A stretch of DNA of 45,818 nucleotides from contig JBCCHB010000139.1 in the NCBI GenBank assembly GCA_039028975.1, forward strand, positions 1 to 45,818, written 5' to 3'. Under the pieces are notes generated by a model. It was not told the DNA's origin. It ran no database searches and saw only the letters and a list, made by a program, of their open reading frames with translations. How positions within the stretch are numbered: the stretch's first letter is position 1; the number at the start of each line of letters is the position of its first letter. Positions 7,643 through 16,856 of this stretch are shown here, piece by piece. The DNA comes from JAHBNG01 sp039028975 (GTDB lineage Bacteria > Chloroflexota > Anaerolineae > Caldilineales > Caldilineaceae). A program made the translations under genes and the position numbers.

Positions 7643-8458
7643 TCAATAAACATGGTTGTCTTCTGCTCTGTCCAGAGGCACATACCCCAGTTTTTCCCGC
7701 GCATCTTCAATATCCATCCAGCGCCAGTCATTGTTCGATATGCCGTAGAAGATCCCAAAGCGCAAATCCTCATCTGCATTGACCGCGCATTCCATAATCT
7801 GGGCGATATCCCGCTGGCTCACAAAAAAGTCGTGGCCATGGGGCGGTCGGGGGCGATCCCGCTCGACCTGCCCGATGCGGATGCAGATGCACGACATGCC
7901 GTGGGTATTGGCGTACACCCGCGCCAGCGACTCGGCCCACACCTTGGTCGCGCCGTAAATCCCCCGTGGCTCCGCTGGCGTCTCTGTGGTGAGAATTGGG
8001 TAATCCTTGGGCACATCGTCGAAGCGCTTGGCGACGATTGATTTATATGGCTCTTGCTCTCGTTGCCCCTGAGAAACCATGATACTGCTGGCGGCAATCA
8101 CCCGTGGCACGCCAGCATCCTTGCAGGCTTCAAAGACGTTGTATGTACCCACAACATTGTTGTTTAACAGGCTCTCCCAGCTTCCGTCGTCACCTGGGTC
8201 CGCCCCAAGGTGAACCACTACGTCCATCCCCTCAACCGCTTGCCGAACTGCCTCCGCATCTGCCAAGTTGCATAAATGAAACTTCTCCTCCGGGATTGCC
8301 AGCCCCTTGTTTCTAGCTGGCAGGCGGGCAGAGAAATCACGCTGTCGATCCAGCGCATACACATCGTACTTCTCCGGTTGGGCCGCCAGAACCAGGTACG
8401 TACTGCTGCCTACATGCCCGTTCGCGCCGGTGACCAGAACCTTCTTGAGTGACGTCAT
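7643..8458 (-). CDS. NAD-dependent epimerase/dehydratase (uronate dehydrogenase-like SDR)
   Basis: A 271-aa extended-SDR protein with Rossmann motif GANGHVG (11-17), VVVHLGA (80-86), catalytic S125 in IAASSIM and Y168-x3-K172 in IYGATKVW. The short length and the motif layout (DVVVHLGADP, NVVGTYNVFEA, RGIYGATKVWAE) resemble NAD-dependent uronate dehydrogenases, which oxidise D-glucuronate or D-galacturonate to the aldaro-lactone. That assignment is an inference; other sugar dehydrogenases share the scaffold. A strong GAGGAGAAAC ribosome site precedes the ATG. The gene at 11306 is a second member of the same subfamily. Confidence 0.85.
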   Translation of the reverse strand: MTSLKKVLVTGANGHVGSSTYLVLAAQPEKYDVYALDRQRDFSARLPARNKGLAIPEEKFHLCNLADAEAVRQAVEGMDVVVHLGADPGDDGSWESLLNNNVVGTYNVFEACKDAGVPRVIAASSIMVSQGQREQEPYKSIVAKRFDDVPKDYPILTTETPAEPRGIYGATKVWAESLARVYANTHGMSCICIRIGQVERDRPRPPHGHDFFVSQRDIAQIMECAVNADEDLRFGIFYGISNNDWRWMDIEDAREKLGYVPLDRAEDNHVY

Positions 8459-8521
8459 CAGTTGTTTCTCCTCTCTGCTAATCTAAGCTCTGCACGGGAC
8501 CATAAGTTAAACATCGATTTT

Positions 8522-9385
8522 TTACTGGCTCTGTTTCGTCTGTTCATGCTCGGCCGTGTATTTGATTCTAGCGGCCAATTCGGCATTTTGGCGCACGACT
8601 GAGTTGATTGGTTTGTACGCAGACTCCACCATATCGATGTGCTCCATGGCCAAGTTGCCCGCAAAATCGTCGTCGATCAGCAACTGCGTGACCTTGGCAA
8701 AATCGATGGTTCCCGTCTCTACAGGCTCTTGTCTGGAGCCTTTGGTGGCCTGGCGGATATGCATATGTCTCATGTGCTTGTGCATCTTGGCGATCTCTTC
8801 CTGCGAGAATCCAGCACAGACATAGTGGGAGTAATCGAGCGTAAAGCCCAACCCCGGCACCTCCTCCGCCATCTTACAGGCGATCTCCGGCGTCTTTAAC
8901 AGAGAGAAATCCACCGGCTCAATATTAAAAAATAGTTCGTGAGCGGTGGCGATCTCCGTACATTTTCTGAGTATTCGTGCCGTATTGTTCCACGCAGCCT
9001 GCGGGTCCGACTCATCTGAGCACAAGGGGACCAGCAAGATGGATTCGAAACCAGCGGCCTGACCGAAGACGCAAAAGCGCTGGAAGTAACTGAGCAGCTT
9101 TTCCTGCGTAGCAGCATCATCTGTCGAGACATCAATTTCGTTTTCGTCATCCAGAATCGTGCAGATGAAAAGCTCGTCGAGCTTTAGCCCGTGGTGCGCA
9201 GCTTTTTCGCGGATGGTCTTACCGTACGACTCTGGGCTTTCGATCATCATTTGCTGAGAAAGCTCATCACCTTGCTTGGCTGACAGATCGACAGTATCGA
9301 ATGCCATATTTCTGACGAGTTTCAGCTTCTCATCCAGATCCAGCCCCTGGAAATTGAAGGCACAGCATGAAATCTTGAAGAGCAT
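8522..9385 (-). CDS. Sugar phosphate isomerase/epimerase-like TIM barrel (xylose isomerase-like)
   Basis: A 287-aa AP endonuclease 2/xylose-isomerase-like barrel. Metal-binding residues expected in this family are visible: an acidic residue in FFNIEPVDFS, D and H in GFTLDYSHYVCAG, H in MRHMHIRQA and E in NLAMEHIDM. Such proteins isomerise or epimerise free or phosphorylated keto-sugars and inosose-type compounds in the cytoplasm. The frame is open 15 codons further upstream, but GAGGAAAGAAAAA directly before the ATG at 9385 fixes the start. It sits 63 bp upstream of the SDR gene at 7643-8458 and is probably co-transcribed with it. Confidence 0.85.
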   Translation of the reverse strand: MLFKISCCAFNFQGLDLDEKLKLVRNMAFDTVDLSAKQGDELSQQMMIESPESYGKTIREKAAHHGLKLDELFICTILDDENEIDVSTDDAATQEKLLSYFQRFCVFGQAAGFESILLVPLCSDESDPQAAWNNTARILRKCTEIATAHELFFNIEPVDFSLLKTPEIACKMAEEVPGLGFTLDYSHYVCAGFSQEEIAKMHKHMRHMHIRQATKGSRQEPVETGTIDFAKVTQLLIDDDFAGNLAMEHIDMVESAYKPINSVVRQNAELAARIKYTAEHEQTKQSQ

Positions 9386-9489
9386 TTTTTCTTTCCTCAT
9401 TCTTGCTATGATTATCAGCGTTGATACCAATCTTCGTCGGCTGCGGTCTCAAATCGCCGATATAGTTTTTCACTGCAATAGATCAAGCG

Positions 9490-11304
9490 TCAGATCACTA
9501 CCTGCGGTTGCCTCAACACCGCTGACGCGCTTTGAGCCGATGCAAACTGGCGAGAATATAGATCACGATATAGGCCGTCGTGGCGTAATAGTTCTTTGTG
9601 TGTGCCAGCTTCAATTATTTTGCCGTTGTCCAACACTAAAATGTTATCGGCATTGACAATCGTAGAGAGACGATGGGCAATAATAAACGTCGTGCGGCTA
9701 ATCATTAGTTTCTTCAGCGCCTCCTGAATGAGTTGTTCAGATTCGGCATCCAGGGCCGATGTGACCTCATCCAAAATCAGGATGCGGGGGTTATTTAGAA
9801 AGGCCCGAGCAATGGTCAGCCGTTGTCGCTGCCCACCCGACAAGAAAATGCCGCCCTCACCGATTTCGGTGTCAAAGCCATCAGGTAGTGCTTTGATAAA
9901 GTCGTAGGCGTTGGCCGCTTTACAGGCTTCTTTAACATCTTTCCAAGTCGCATTGGGTTTCCCATACAATAGATTATCAAGCGCAGTGCCACTAAACAGG
10001 ATGGGTGTTTGAAGCACCATCCCAATATTGTGACGCAGCGAGTGCAAGTCAATGTCTCGCACATCGAGGCCATCAATCGTAATCGCGCCAGCCTGAACAT
10101 CGTATAAACGCGGGATCAGGCTAACAAAGGTGCTTTTACCTGAACCGCTTGGCCCAACGAGTGCGACTCTTTGCCCTGGCTCCGCCGTAGCATTGACTGC
10201 CTCTAACACTGGTCCTTGTTCACCTTCAGGTAAATTAGTATACGAGAAATAGACATCATCAAAGACAACGGTGCCTATGATTTGTTTTAGCTTCACGGCA
10301 TTTGGTCGGTTTCTGACGTCTGGTTTTTGATCCATAATGGAAAAAATACGATCCAAAGCGGCCATCGAATTGGCAAATACCACATTCAGATCAGAAAATC
10401 GCTTGATAGGGCTATAGAGCGGATTCAGATAGAGGCTTACCGCAACGAAATCACCGACGGTCATATGGCCTTGAATAACCTGATATCCACCAAATAACAT
10501 GACAATGAGCGGCGCAATCTGGGTCAATCCGCCACTGATGGTGATATTCAGGCTTTGAAAGTAAGCGCGTCGCATCGTTGAAGAAAAAAGACGCTCCGAG
10601 TCCTGCAGAAATTTTTGCTCCTCATTTTTTTCCTGGGTAAAGGTGTGAACCACGACACTCCCAGCAATCTTCTCCTGGACATTACCGGCCATAATAGCGG
10701 TTTCTTCCTGAACCCGGGAAGTTGAGGCTCTAATTTCGTTGCGCAACCGTTTAAAGACGTAGGCATAGAAGGGCAGGGTGGCTAAGGCCACCAAGGTAAC
10801 AGGGATGCTTATCTGGAACATAAATATCAAGACAACGATGATTGCGGCCCCATCCATCCAGACATTGGTTAGAGCGCTCCCCACCAAATTTTGTGCTAAG
10901 TTGATGTCGCTAATCACACGCGAGACAATACTCCCTGACTTATTGCGTTCAAAAAAAGAAGTGGACATCCGTAAAATGCGGTAGTATAAGTCGCCACGCA
11001 AATCAAAAATAGCCCTCTGGCCGGCTTTTGTGGTCAAATATTGTCGGGCGAATGCGCCAGGGGCCCAAACGACAATAAAAATCGCGATCAGTCCGCCCAG
11101 ATACCACAATGTCTGGCTTTGTTTTTCTGATGCGGTCATTGCTTCATTCAGAAAAACATTATCCAACAAATAGCGGGTCGCTTGGGGCACAAATAAGGGC
11201 ACGGTAAATCGTATGACGCCGCCAATGATGCCGCCCAATATATAAGGCCAATAGGGTCGTACGTAGGCCAAAAATCGGATAAAGTTGTTGCGCTTTTCTG
11301 TCAT
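9490..11304 (-). CDS. ABC exporter, fused membrane and ATPase domains (MsbA/MDR type)
   Basis: A 604-aa half-transporter that would act as a homodimer in the inner membrane. Residues 1-320 form the six-helix ABC membrane domain (first helix about 20-40). The ATPase domain has Walker A GPSGSGKST (384-392), Q-loop Q432, signature LSGGQRQ (488-494), Walker B ILILDE (508-513) and switch H544. It exports an unknown lipid, peptide or glycoside. Its ATG follows the stop of the uronate-dehydrogenase-like gene by a single base, so the two are translationally coupled; an exporter in the middle of a sugar-catabolic operon is unusual. Confidence 0.95.
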   Translation of the reverse strand: MTEKRNNFIRFLAYVRPYWPYILGGIIGGVIRFTVPLFVPQATRYLLDNVFLNEAMTASEKQSQTLWYLGGLIAIFIVVWAPGAFARQYLTTKAGQRAIFDLRGDLYYRILRMSTSFFERNKSGSIVSRVISDINLAQNLVGSALTNVWMDGAAIIVVLIFMFQISIPVTLVALATLPFYAYVFKRLRNEIRASTSRVQEETAIMAGNVQEKIAGSVVVHTFTQEKNEEQKFLQDSERLFSSTMRRAYFQSLNITISGGLTQIAPLIVMLFGGYQVIQGHMTVGDFVAVSLYLNPLYSPIKRFSDLNVVFANSMAALDRIFSIMDQKPDVRNRPNAVKLKQIIGTVVFDDVYFSYTNLPEGEQGPVLEAVNATAEPGQRVALVGPSGSGKSTFVSLIPRLYDVQAGAITIDGLDVRDIDLHSLRHNIGMVLQTPILFSGTALDNLLYGKPNATWKDVKEACKAANAYDFIKALPDGFDTEIGEGGIFLSGGQRQRLTIARAFLNNPRILILDEVTSALDAESEQLIQEALKKLMISRTTFIIAHRLSTIVNADNILVLDNGKIIEAGTHKELLRHDGLYRDLYSRQFASAQSASAVLRQPQVVI

Positions 11305-11305
11305 A

Positions 11306-12088
11306 TTACGCTCTGTCGAAAAAATCTTTCGAGTTATCCTGCGGGTAGAAGGACAGCTTCTCCATCGTCTCCTTCATGTCGAAAATGCGATCGTCGTTAT
11401 CGCTGATTGCATAGGTGATCAGATACTCTGTATCGACCTCGATCGCCCTCTTGAAGACCTCGATGCAATCCCTTCTGCTCAGAAACATGGCGCGCATGTA
11501 GCTCTCCCGATCCGTCCCTTTTGATCGGCCAACATTGTCTGACGGACCTGTCGCGCCGATCCGGAGGCCAACAAACTGAATGCCGTGCCGTTTGTGATAC
11601 AACCACCCCAGATTCTCACCAAAAAGTTTCGAGACACCGTAAATCGACGTTGGTGTCGGTGGATCATCTAGCCGGATGTAGCCACGATGCCTTTCGTAGA
11701 ATGGGGTCAACGAAGTCGAGGTATCCGCCATCGCGATCCCGTTCTGGCAGTGGTTTGAACTGGCAAAGACGATTCTCTTCACGTCAGCTCGTCGCGCCTC
11801 TTCGAAGACGTTGTAGGTCGCCACGATATTGTGGGGAAGCACACGCTCCCACGGCGACCTGTCACTTGCACTGGCTGCCAGATGGATAACAACATCAAGC
11901 CCATCAAACAACCCGCCAATCGCTTCCTCATCCGATAAATCGGCAACGACTGTCTTGTGAGCGTCGCCGTACTTTTGTTTGACCTCGTTATCGACATCGA
12001 ACAAGGTGAGTTCGTACTGCCCGCCCAGTCCATCGACGAGCATCGAGCCGATCCCACCCGCTGCGCCGGTAATTCCCACTGTTGTCAT
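11306..12088 (-). CDS. NAD-dependent uronate dehydrogenase-like SDR
   Basis: A 260-aa short extended-SDR with GAAGGIG (8-14), the NAD-selecting acidic end of strand 2 (TLFDVDN), VVIHLAA, VFASSNHCQNG and YGVSKLFGE for the active-site Tyr and Lys. Length and motif order fit bacterial uronate dehydrogenases (Udh), which make glucaro- or galactarolactone from the hexuronate. The assignment is supported by the mannonate dehydratase three genes upstream in the same operon, but remains an inference. It is preceded by AAAAGGAG at good distance and coupled to the ABC transporter downstream. Confidence 0.85.
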   Translation of the reverse strand: MTTVGITGAAGGIGSMLVDGLGGQYELTLFDVDNEVKQKYGDAHKTVVADLSDEEAIGGLFDGLDVVIHLAASASDRSPWERVLPHNIVATYNVFEEARRADVKRIVFASSNHCQNGIAMADTSTSLTPFYERHRGYIRLDDPPTPTSIYGVSKLFGENLGWLYHKRHGIQFVGLRIGATGPSDNVGRSKGTDRESYMRAMFLSRRDCIEVFKRAIEVDTEYLITYAISDNDDRIFDMKETMEKLSFYPQDNSKDFFDRA

Positions 12089-12129
12089 CTTATGATTTTC
12101 TCCTTTTGTTGGGTTTGAGGGTGGTCTTG

Positions 12130-13092
12130 CTATGTCTTGACAATCCCCTGTTCAATCAGCCATGTGACTGCCTCATGCACAGCCTGAAACGAGGTGTAGC
12201 GTGGCTGGTAATCTAACAGTCTCTTGGCTTTGGCCATGCTGAAATTGGGGCTACGCATAATATGCCCCCAGGTCTGCTCTACCTCTTTCTCGGAGTGCTG
12301 TTCAAGTGCCTTCCACTCATTCCAAGGCAAGAATCGCAAGTTCGCTTCGCGGCCAAACCAACTGGCAACCGTTTCGGCATATCCACGCAGCGTTACCGCA
12401 GCGGGCGAGACAGTGTAAAAAGTTTCGCCGACGGCATTGCTCCAGTTGGCGATAGCCTGCATGGTCATCAGTGCGATGTCATCGGCATGCACATGATGCA
12501 CAGTCTCCAAGCCGATGTTGGGGAGAGCAAGCTCTTTTCCCTGAGCCAACATGGTAAATACCTCTGGATCGAAGTTCCCCGCCGGATTGAGCGGATTCCA
12601 TCCAGGACCAACGATATGACCAAGATGAAACGTCGTGGCCGGGAATCCGTTGCGGCGCGTTTCGTCTAGCAGATAGGCCTCGATAGCAGCCTTTTGTATG
12701 CCATATTCGCCAATGGGGCGGCGTGGCTGCATCTCAGTGGTGGGCACTTCGATGCTATAGCCGTGGGCCCAGATCGAGCCGTAATACAAGTAATGCTGCA
12801 CATGACCCCGCAATACTTCCACCAGATGCTGCGCGCTGTCCAGCGTAAAACAGATCATATCAACGACAATGTCAGGGTTGAGATCGCGAATATGCTGCCC
12901 AAACGTCCCGTTCTGATCTTCGGCAACACGATCCAGCGTGACCTTACGAACGAAATTCCAGGCGGGGTGTGGCTGATAGGGGTCACGGTGCCCTCGGCTA
13001 ACCGCCGTCACCTCATAGCCTGCCGCAACCAGACGCGGAACCAAATAGGTACCCACGTGTCCGGTACTCCCAATAACAACAACGTGCGTCAT
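12130..13092 (-). CDS. NAD-dependent epimerase/dehydratase-family (SDR) protein
   Basis: A 320-aa Rossmann protein beginning VVVIGSTGHVGTYLVPRL (GxxGxxG at 8-14), with GYEVTAVSRGHR suggesting NADP preference and GEYGIQKAAIEAY as the YxxxK active-site helix. HHVHADDIA and the C-terminal FSMAKAKRLLDYQPRY are typical of NAD(P)-dependent sugar and isoflavone-reductase-like epimerases. No specific substrate is indicated. It lies 41 bp upstream of the uronate-dehydrogenase-like gene and 66 bp downstream of the mannonate dehydratase gene, in a tight operon. Confidence 0.85.
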   Translation of the reverse strand: MTHVVVIGSTGHVGTYLVPRLVAAGYEVTAVSRGHRDPYQPHPAWNFVRKVTLDRVAEDQNGTFGQHIRDLNPDIVVDMICFTLDSAQHLVEVLRGHVQHYLYYGSIWAHGYSIEVPTTEMQPRRPIGEYGIQKAAIEAYLLDETRRNGFPATTFHLGHIVGPGWNPLNPAGNFDPEVFTMLAQGKELALPNIGLETVHHVHADDIALMTMQAIANWSNAVGETFYTVSPAAVTLRGYAETVASWFGREANLRFLPWNEWKALEQHSEKEVEQTWGHIMRSPNFSMAKAKRLLDYQPRYTSFQAVHEAVTWLIEQGIVKT

Positions 13093-13158
13093 GATAAAGC
13101 CCCCAATATTGGTGTTTGATTTAAAAGGAGTCTATACTGAGATCATAAAAAAGCCTGC

Positions 13159-14130
13159 CTATAGTGCATTTTCTCTCTCGCACTCCGCTTCTGCCCTCTC
13201 CAGCAACGCCCTCATGTAGCCGATCGCATAAGCTGTACCGCTTCCCTTCCCAGCATACGAGGAGAATCTTGGCGAGTGGTCGAGGGTAACCGTGCCCTTG
13301 TAGTTTTTCTCGACCAGGATTTTCATCAGGGGATACATATCCTTGTAGCCATTGTCGAGAAAGGCCTCTGTGAAGTTTGGCAAAGGCGCGCTGACGTTGC
13401 GAAAGTGAACCAGGCAGATGCGGCCCTGCTCGCTGCACCAGCGGAGACCGGCTTCGACATCGCCGAAGCGATCTCCCCCCTCCAGCCAGCACCCGGTGCA
13501 GAACTCCATCCCCAAGGCATTGCTGCCTGCAATTTCGAAGGCACGCTTATAGTTGCCAAAGTTGTGGATGAGACATGGGACGCCGCCGAGCACCGGCACG
13601 GGGGGATCATTCGGGTGGAGGGCAAGTCGGACGCCCGTCTCCTCGGCAACAGGGATGATCTGCCTCATGAAGTAGGCGAAGTTGTCCCAGATCTCCTCTT
13701 CCGAGTAGGCCCGCCCGTGCGTGAAGGGCCTCTGTTCGAGCTCGTGCATCTCGACGCGCCGCGCTGGCGCCCCCCGACTGCTTCCACGATTCTCGGAACT
13801 CCACACCCCTGCCTGTTCCCACGTGAATGTGGTGATATAGATCCCCGCAGCCGACAGGTTCCTCAAGAACTGCTTAAAGGCTTTGATCTTCTCGTCTCGC
13901 CCCGGAAGGGCGAGTTGGATCTGGTCGCACTTGCCGATGCCCATATTTCCCACATTGTGGAGTACCAGCCCGGCATCGTTCACTTTCTGGCGCAATTCCG
14001 TGAGAGAGACAACGTCCATATGGTCGTCGGAAACCCACGTGTAGACGCATTCGGCACCCAGTTGCTTGACGAATAGCAGTTCATCTTCGTCGGCGCGAGG
14101 GGAGATACTAACCGAAAGTTTTAGCTTCAT
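13159..14130 (-). CDS. uxuA: Mannonate dehydratase (UxuA family)
   Basis: A 323-aa TIM-barrel enzyme that dehydrates D-mannonate to 2-keto-3-deoxygluconate. Family-typical segments are LALHPNDPPVPVLGGVPCL, a C-terminal metal and substrate region MEFCTGCW, VHFRNVSAPLPNFTEAFLDN and the final TLDHSPRFSSYAGKGSG. GGAG six bases before the ATG at 14130 decides the start; the frame also has a TTG four codons upstream. Its presence shows that the cluster handles hexuronate-derived aldonic acids. The C-terminus is somewhat shorter than E. coli UxuA (about 394 aa), which fits the compact UxuA-like subgroup. The gene symbol is by family, not proven orthology. Confidence 0.82.
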   Translation of the reverse strand: MKLKLSVSISPRADEDELLFVKQLGAECVYTWVSDDHMDVVSLTELRQKVNDAGLVLHNVGNMGIGKCDQIQLALPGRDEKIKAFKQFLRNLSAAGIYITTFTWEQAGVWSSENRGSSRGAPARRVEMHELEQRPFTHGRAYSEEEIWDNFAYFMRQIIPVAEETGVRLALHPNDPPVPVLGGVPCLIHNFGNYKRAFEIAGSNALGMEFCTGCWLEGGDRFGDVEAGLRWCSEQGRICLVHFRNVSAPLPNFTEAFLDNGYKDMYPLMKILVEKNYKGTVTLDHSPRFSSYAGKGSGTAYAIGYMRALLERAEAECERENAL

Positions 14131-14153
14131 CTTTTTCTCCAATGTCTGTTATT

Positions 14154-14216
14154 CAGCTAGTCAGCTAGTCAGCCGGTCGCTGAAATGCTGAAATGCTGAT
14201 ATGCTGACGGGCTGAT
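14154..14216. repeat. TCAGC/GCTGA intergenic repeat, copy 2
   Basis: Between the aldo/keto reductase at 14219 and the mannonate dehydratase lies a tandem of TCAGCTAG words (TCAGCTAGTCAGCTAGTCAG) followed by GCTGAaatGCTGAaatGCTGAtatGCTGA. The halves are mutually complementary and could form several hairpins. It is related to the sequence at 6507-6571 (shared GTCAGCCGGTC) and sits in the same place relative to an aldo/keto reductase gene. Confidence 0.6.
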
Positions 14217-14218
14217 AC

Positions 14219-15184
14219 CTATATCCTGCGATTCCGGTCGATACCCAATATCTCGTCCAGCCTGGCAAGAACATCGGGGCTGAGTTTGACGTCGGCGGCC
14301 TTGGCATTCTCCGTAACCTGTTCAGGGCTACTTGCGCCGACAAGTACTGTATCGACCGCTGGTTGATAGAGAAGCCAAGCGAGTGCCAACTCCTGCAGAG
14401 AGATGCCGAGGTCTCCGGCCACCTGTTGGAGCTGCGCCAGGATCTCCCAATTCTCCTCGGTCGACATCCGGTCGAGCGTCGGTTTGTTGTATCTTCTGAT
14501 TGCAGTGTCTTCGGGTATCGGATCGCCTTTTTTATATCTGCCGGAAAGAAAACCGCTCTGTAGGGCCCGATAAGGCATAAAGCTGATTCCATACTCCAGA
14601 CAGCACGAGATCGTGTCCAACTCTCGGCTCCGGTTGAGCATCGAGTATCCGCTCTGTTCGAGCACGATTGGGTTCATGCCGTGATTCCGCGCATACTCCG
14701 ACGCAACCCCCAACTTCCAGGCTGGCGTGTTGGAGCCGCCGATGTACAGGACTTTGCCGCTTTTTACCAGGTCATCCATGGCCCGGATCATTTCGTGGGG
14801 AGGCACAGAGTTGCCCACGTGCCACATATAGACGTCGATGTAGTCGGTGTTCAGCCGTTTAAGGCAGGTTTCGACTTCCCTCACCAGATTTTTGCGCGAA
14901 GGGGTTCCGATGTTGGGGGCATTGTACTCTGCCTTCCAATGCCCGCCTTTTGTCACGATGAGCACATCTTCTCTCTTCGCGCCCAATGCCTTGCCGATCC
15001 GCTCTTCCGACTGGCCATTGCCGTATATATACGCGGTATCGATTAGATTGATGCCAGCATCAAACATGGCATCGATAATCCCATCAACCTCGCTCTGAGA
15101 AACGCCCTCTGAGCCAAGCTGCACGCCGCCTATACTAACCCTCGACGCGTACAGCCCGGATTTTCCTAAATATCTGTATTCCAT
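14219..15184 (-). CDS. Aldo/keto reductase
   Basis: A 321-aa AKR with the complete tetrad D49 and Y54 (NLIDTAYIY), K79 (LIVTKGG) and H122 (YMWHVGN), plus the C-terminal NADP motif VLVGASSPEQVTEN. It resembles the L-glyceraldehyde-3-phosphate reductase/voltage-channel-beta-like branch. The ATG follows TAGGAGAATACG. It is the second of four intact AKR paralogues in the cluster; low mutual similarity outside the active site suggests different sugar substrates rather than recent duplication. A 184-bp gap separates it from the upstream sulfatase gene, and I see nothing in that gap. Confidence 0.92.
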   Translation of the reverse strand: MEYRYLGKSGLYASRVSIGGVQLGSEGVSQSEVDGIIDAMFDAGINLIDTAYIYGNGQSEERIGKALGAKREDVLIVTKGGHWKAEYNAPNIGTPSRKNLVREVETCLKRLNTDYIDVYMWHVGNSVPPHEMIRAMDDLVKSGKVLYIGGSNTPAWKLGVASEYARNHGMNPIVLEQSGYSMLNRSRELDTISCCLEYGISFMPYRALQSGFLSGRYKKGDPIPEDTAIRRYNKPTLDRMSTEENWEILAQLQQVAGDLGISLQELALAWLLYQPAVDTVLVGASSPEQVTENAKAADVKLSPDVLARLDEILGIDRNRRI

Positions 15185-15368
15185 CGTATTCTCCTATGCT
15201 TATGTTCAGAAGCATCACACTATGACGGTTTTTCTCGACCGAATAAGCGCTATGTTATGACGCTGCTCAGTATTGTACGAACGCCTAATTTGCATAGACT
15301 GCTTCTCGCAGCCCTTTGGTGTATCCAACCCGCTCACCCCGGATAACCCGTCATTCCAATCCTGTTTT

Positions 15369-16856
15369 CTAATCCAAATAATTCATCTCCGGTTTTAAAT
15401 CCCAACGAATGCTATCTTTTGGATTCACCCTTTTCCCCCAAGCGGTTAAAATTTGGACATCTGCATTTTTTGCCTTCATTTTTGCTTTGATGGCCTCGGC
15501 ATCCCAATCAGCTAAAACTTCGTTTTGCAGCCCTTGCAGAATATTGCGACAACCGGGATCATCCGCACGGTCTACTAACTCATCCGGGTCTTCTTGCAGA
15601 TTAAAGAGTTGAGGTGGTTGTTCATGATAATAAACAAATTTCCATTCTCCTCTACGAATCATGCGTTGATAGCAGCCGCCTTCAGGGCAAAATTGATCGG
15701 AGCAGTATTCAGAGAAGGCGACATCATCCCAGGTTACTTGATTGGCAAGTTGGGTCATTAAAGGCATTAAACTACGCCCTGCTGAGTTGGGGAGGGCAGG
15801 TGTAGAAAGGGCATCTAACATGGTGGCGTTGACATCTAAGGCGCTGACCACGCGTTGGCACTGTCGACCGCCTTCTATTTGGCCGGGCCAGGAAATAATT
15901 AAGGGCACCCGCACCGACTCTTCATAGAAGACGTGCTTCCACCATAAACCATGTTCGCCCTGCATATCGCCGTGGTCAGAGGTATAGACAATGAGGGTAT
16001 TGTCTAAAAGGTCATTTTCTTCCAAGGCGGTCAAGATTTGGCCAATCATTGTGTCAAAGCGCGTGACCAGACCGTAATAGGCAGCTCTGGCTTGTATAAT
16101 TTCCTCATCCGTTACCTCAACAATACCCGTATGCTCTCGCCACCAGCGTAATTGGGGGTGTTTTACCTCAGCAAAAGGCTTGGGTTTGCGAGGCATGGTC
16201 ATGGTTTCAGCATACAGTTCATAGTCTTCTTGGCGGGCAACATAGGGTGGGTGCGGCAACATGAAGCCCACACTCAAATTAAATGGTTCACCAGGCAGAC
16301 CTGCTTTTTTGGCAACGCCAACCTGGTTAACGTAATCAACTGTCGCCGCCGTCACATATTCATCGTGGACTTGATAGGCCATTTGACCTGGCCCAGAGCG
16401 TTCTAAACTAACGCGATGGGGGCCAGCCGTGCCACTTAATATCCCATGATCAACACCGCCACCGCCTAAATAGTTGGGGCCATGATCACCCACCAACCGT
16501 TCGACATAGCCGTGTAGTTGATCTGGCCCCACCGAATGCATGCGCCCTATCAGCACCGGATGATACCCAGCCGCGCCCAGCGCGTGGGCAAACGTGGGAA
16601 TGCCTGAATCGAGGACATGTGCATTTGTCCAGACTTGGTTTTGGTAAGGGTGTTGACCGGTGAGCATAGACATTCGAGAGGGCACACAGATGGGGGAATT
16701 GCAATAGACGCTATCAAATACAACCCCTTGGCGAGCCAATCGATCCAAGTTGGGTGTTTGGACTAAGGGATCACCATAACAGCCTGTCACATGGGGACTA
16801 TGCTGGTCAGTATGAATGTAAAGTAAATTGGGGCGGTTGTTATCTGTCATTGTCAT
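15369..16856 (-). CDS. Type I sulfatase (formylglycine-dependent)
   Basis: A 495-aa sulfatase of the choline-/iduronate-sulfatase type (S1). The maturation motif C57-V-P-S-R61 in ICVPSRMSMLTG would be converted to formylglycine. Metal-binding positions are visible in YIHTDQHSP near the N-terminus and in VYTSDHGDMQGEHGLWWK. No signal peptide is apparent, so it probably acts on imported sulfated oligosaccharides. The frame is open 10 codons further, but the start is placed at 16856, which overlaps the end of the Gfo/Idh gene (ATGACAATGACAGATAA) and implies translational coupling. No formylglycine-generating enzyme is encoded in the window. Confidence 0.93.
   Translation of the reverse strand: MTMTDNNRPNLLYIHTDQHSPHVTGCYGDPLVQTPNLDRLARQGVVFDSVYCNSPICVPSRMSMLTGQHPYQNQVWTNAHVLDSGIPTFAHALGAAGYHPVLIGRMHSVGPDQLHGYVERLVGDHGPNYLGGGGVDHGILSGTAGPHRVSLERSGPGQMAYQVHDEYVTAATVDYVNQVGVAKKAGLPGEPFNLSVGFMLPHPPYVARQEDYELYAETMTMPRKPKPFAEVKHPQLRWWREHTGIVEVTDEEIIQARAAYYGLVTRFDTMIGQILTALEENDLLDNTLIVYTSDHGDMQGEHGLWWKHVFYEESVRVPLIISWPGQIEGGRQCQRVVSALDVNATMLDALSTPALPNSAGRSLMPLMTQLANQVTWDDVAFSEYCSDQFCPEGGCYQRMIRRGEWKFVYYHEQPPQLFNLQEDPDELVDRADDPGCRNILQGLQNEVLADWDAEAIKAKMKAKNADVQILTAWGKRVNPKDSIRWDLKPEMNYLD

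Noticed and set aside
13276..14076. Long + strand open frame (266 codons) opposite the mannonate dehydratase
   Set aside because: It mirrors a well-supported gene with high GC at third positions, which leaves antisense frames open; no family motifs.
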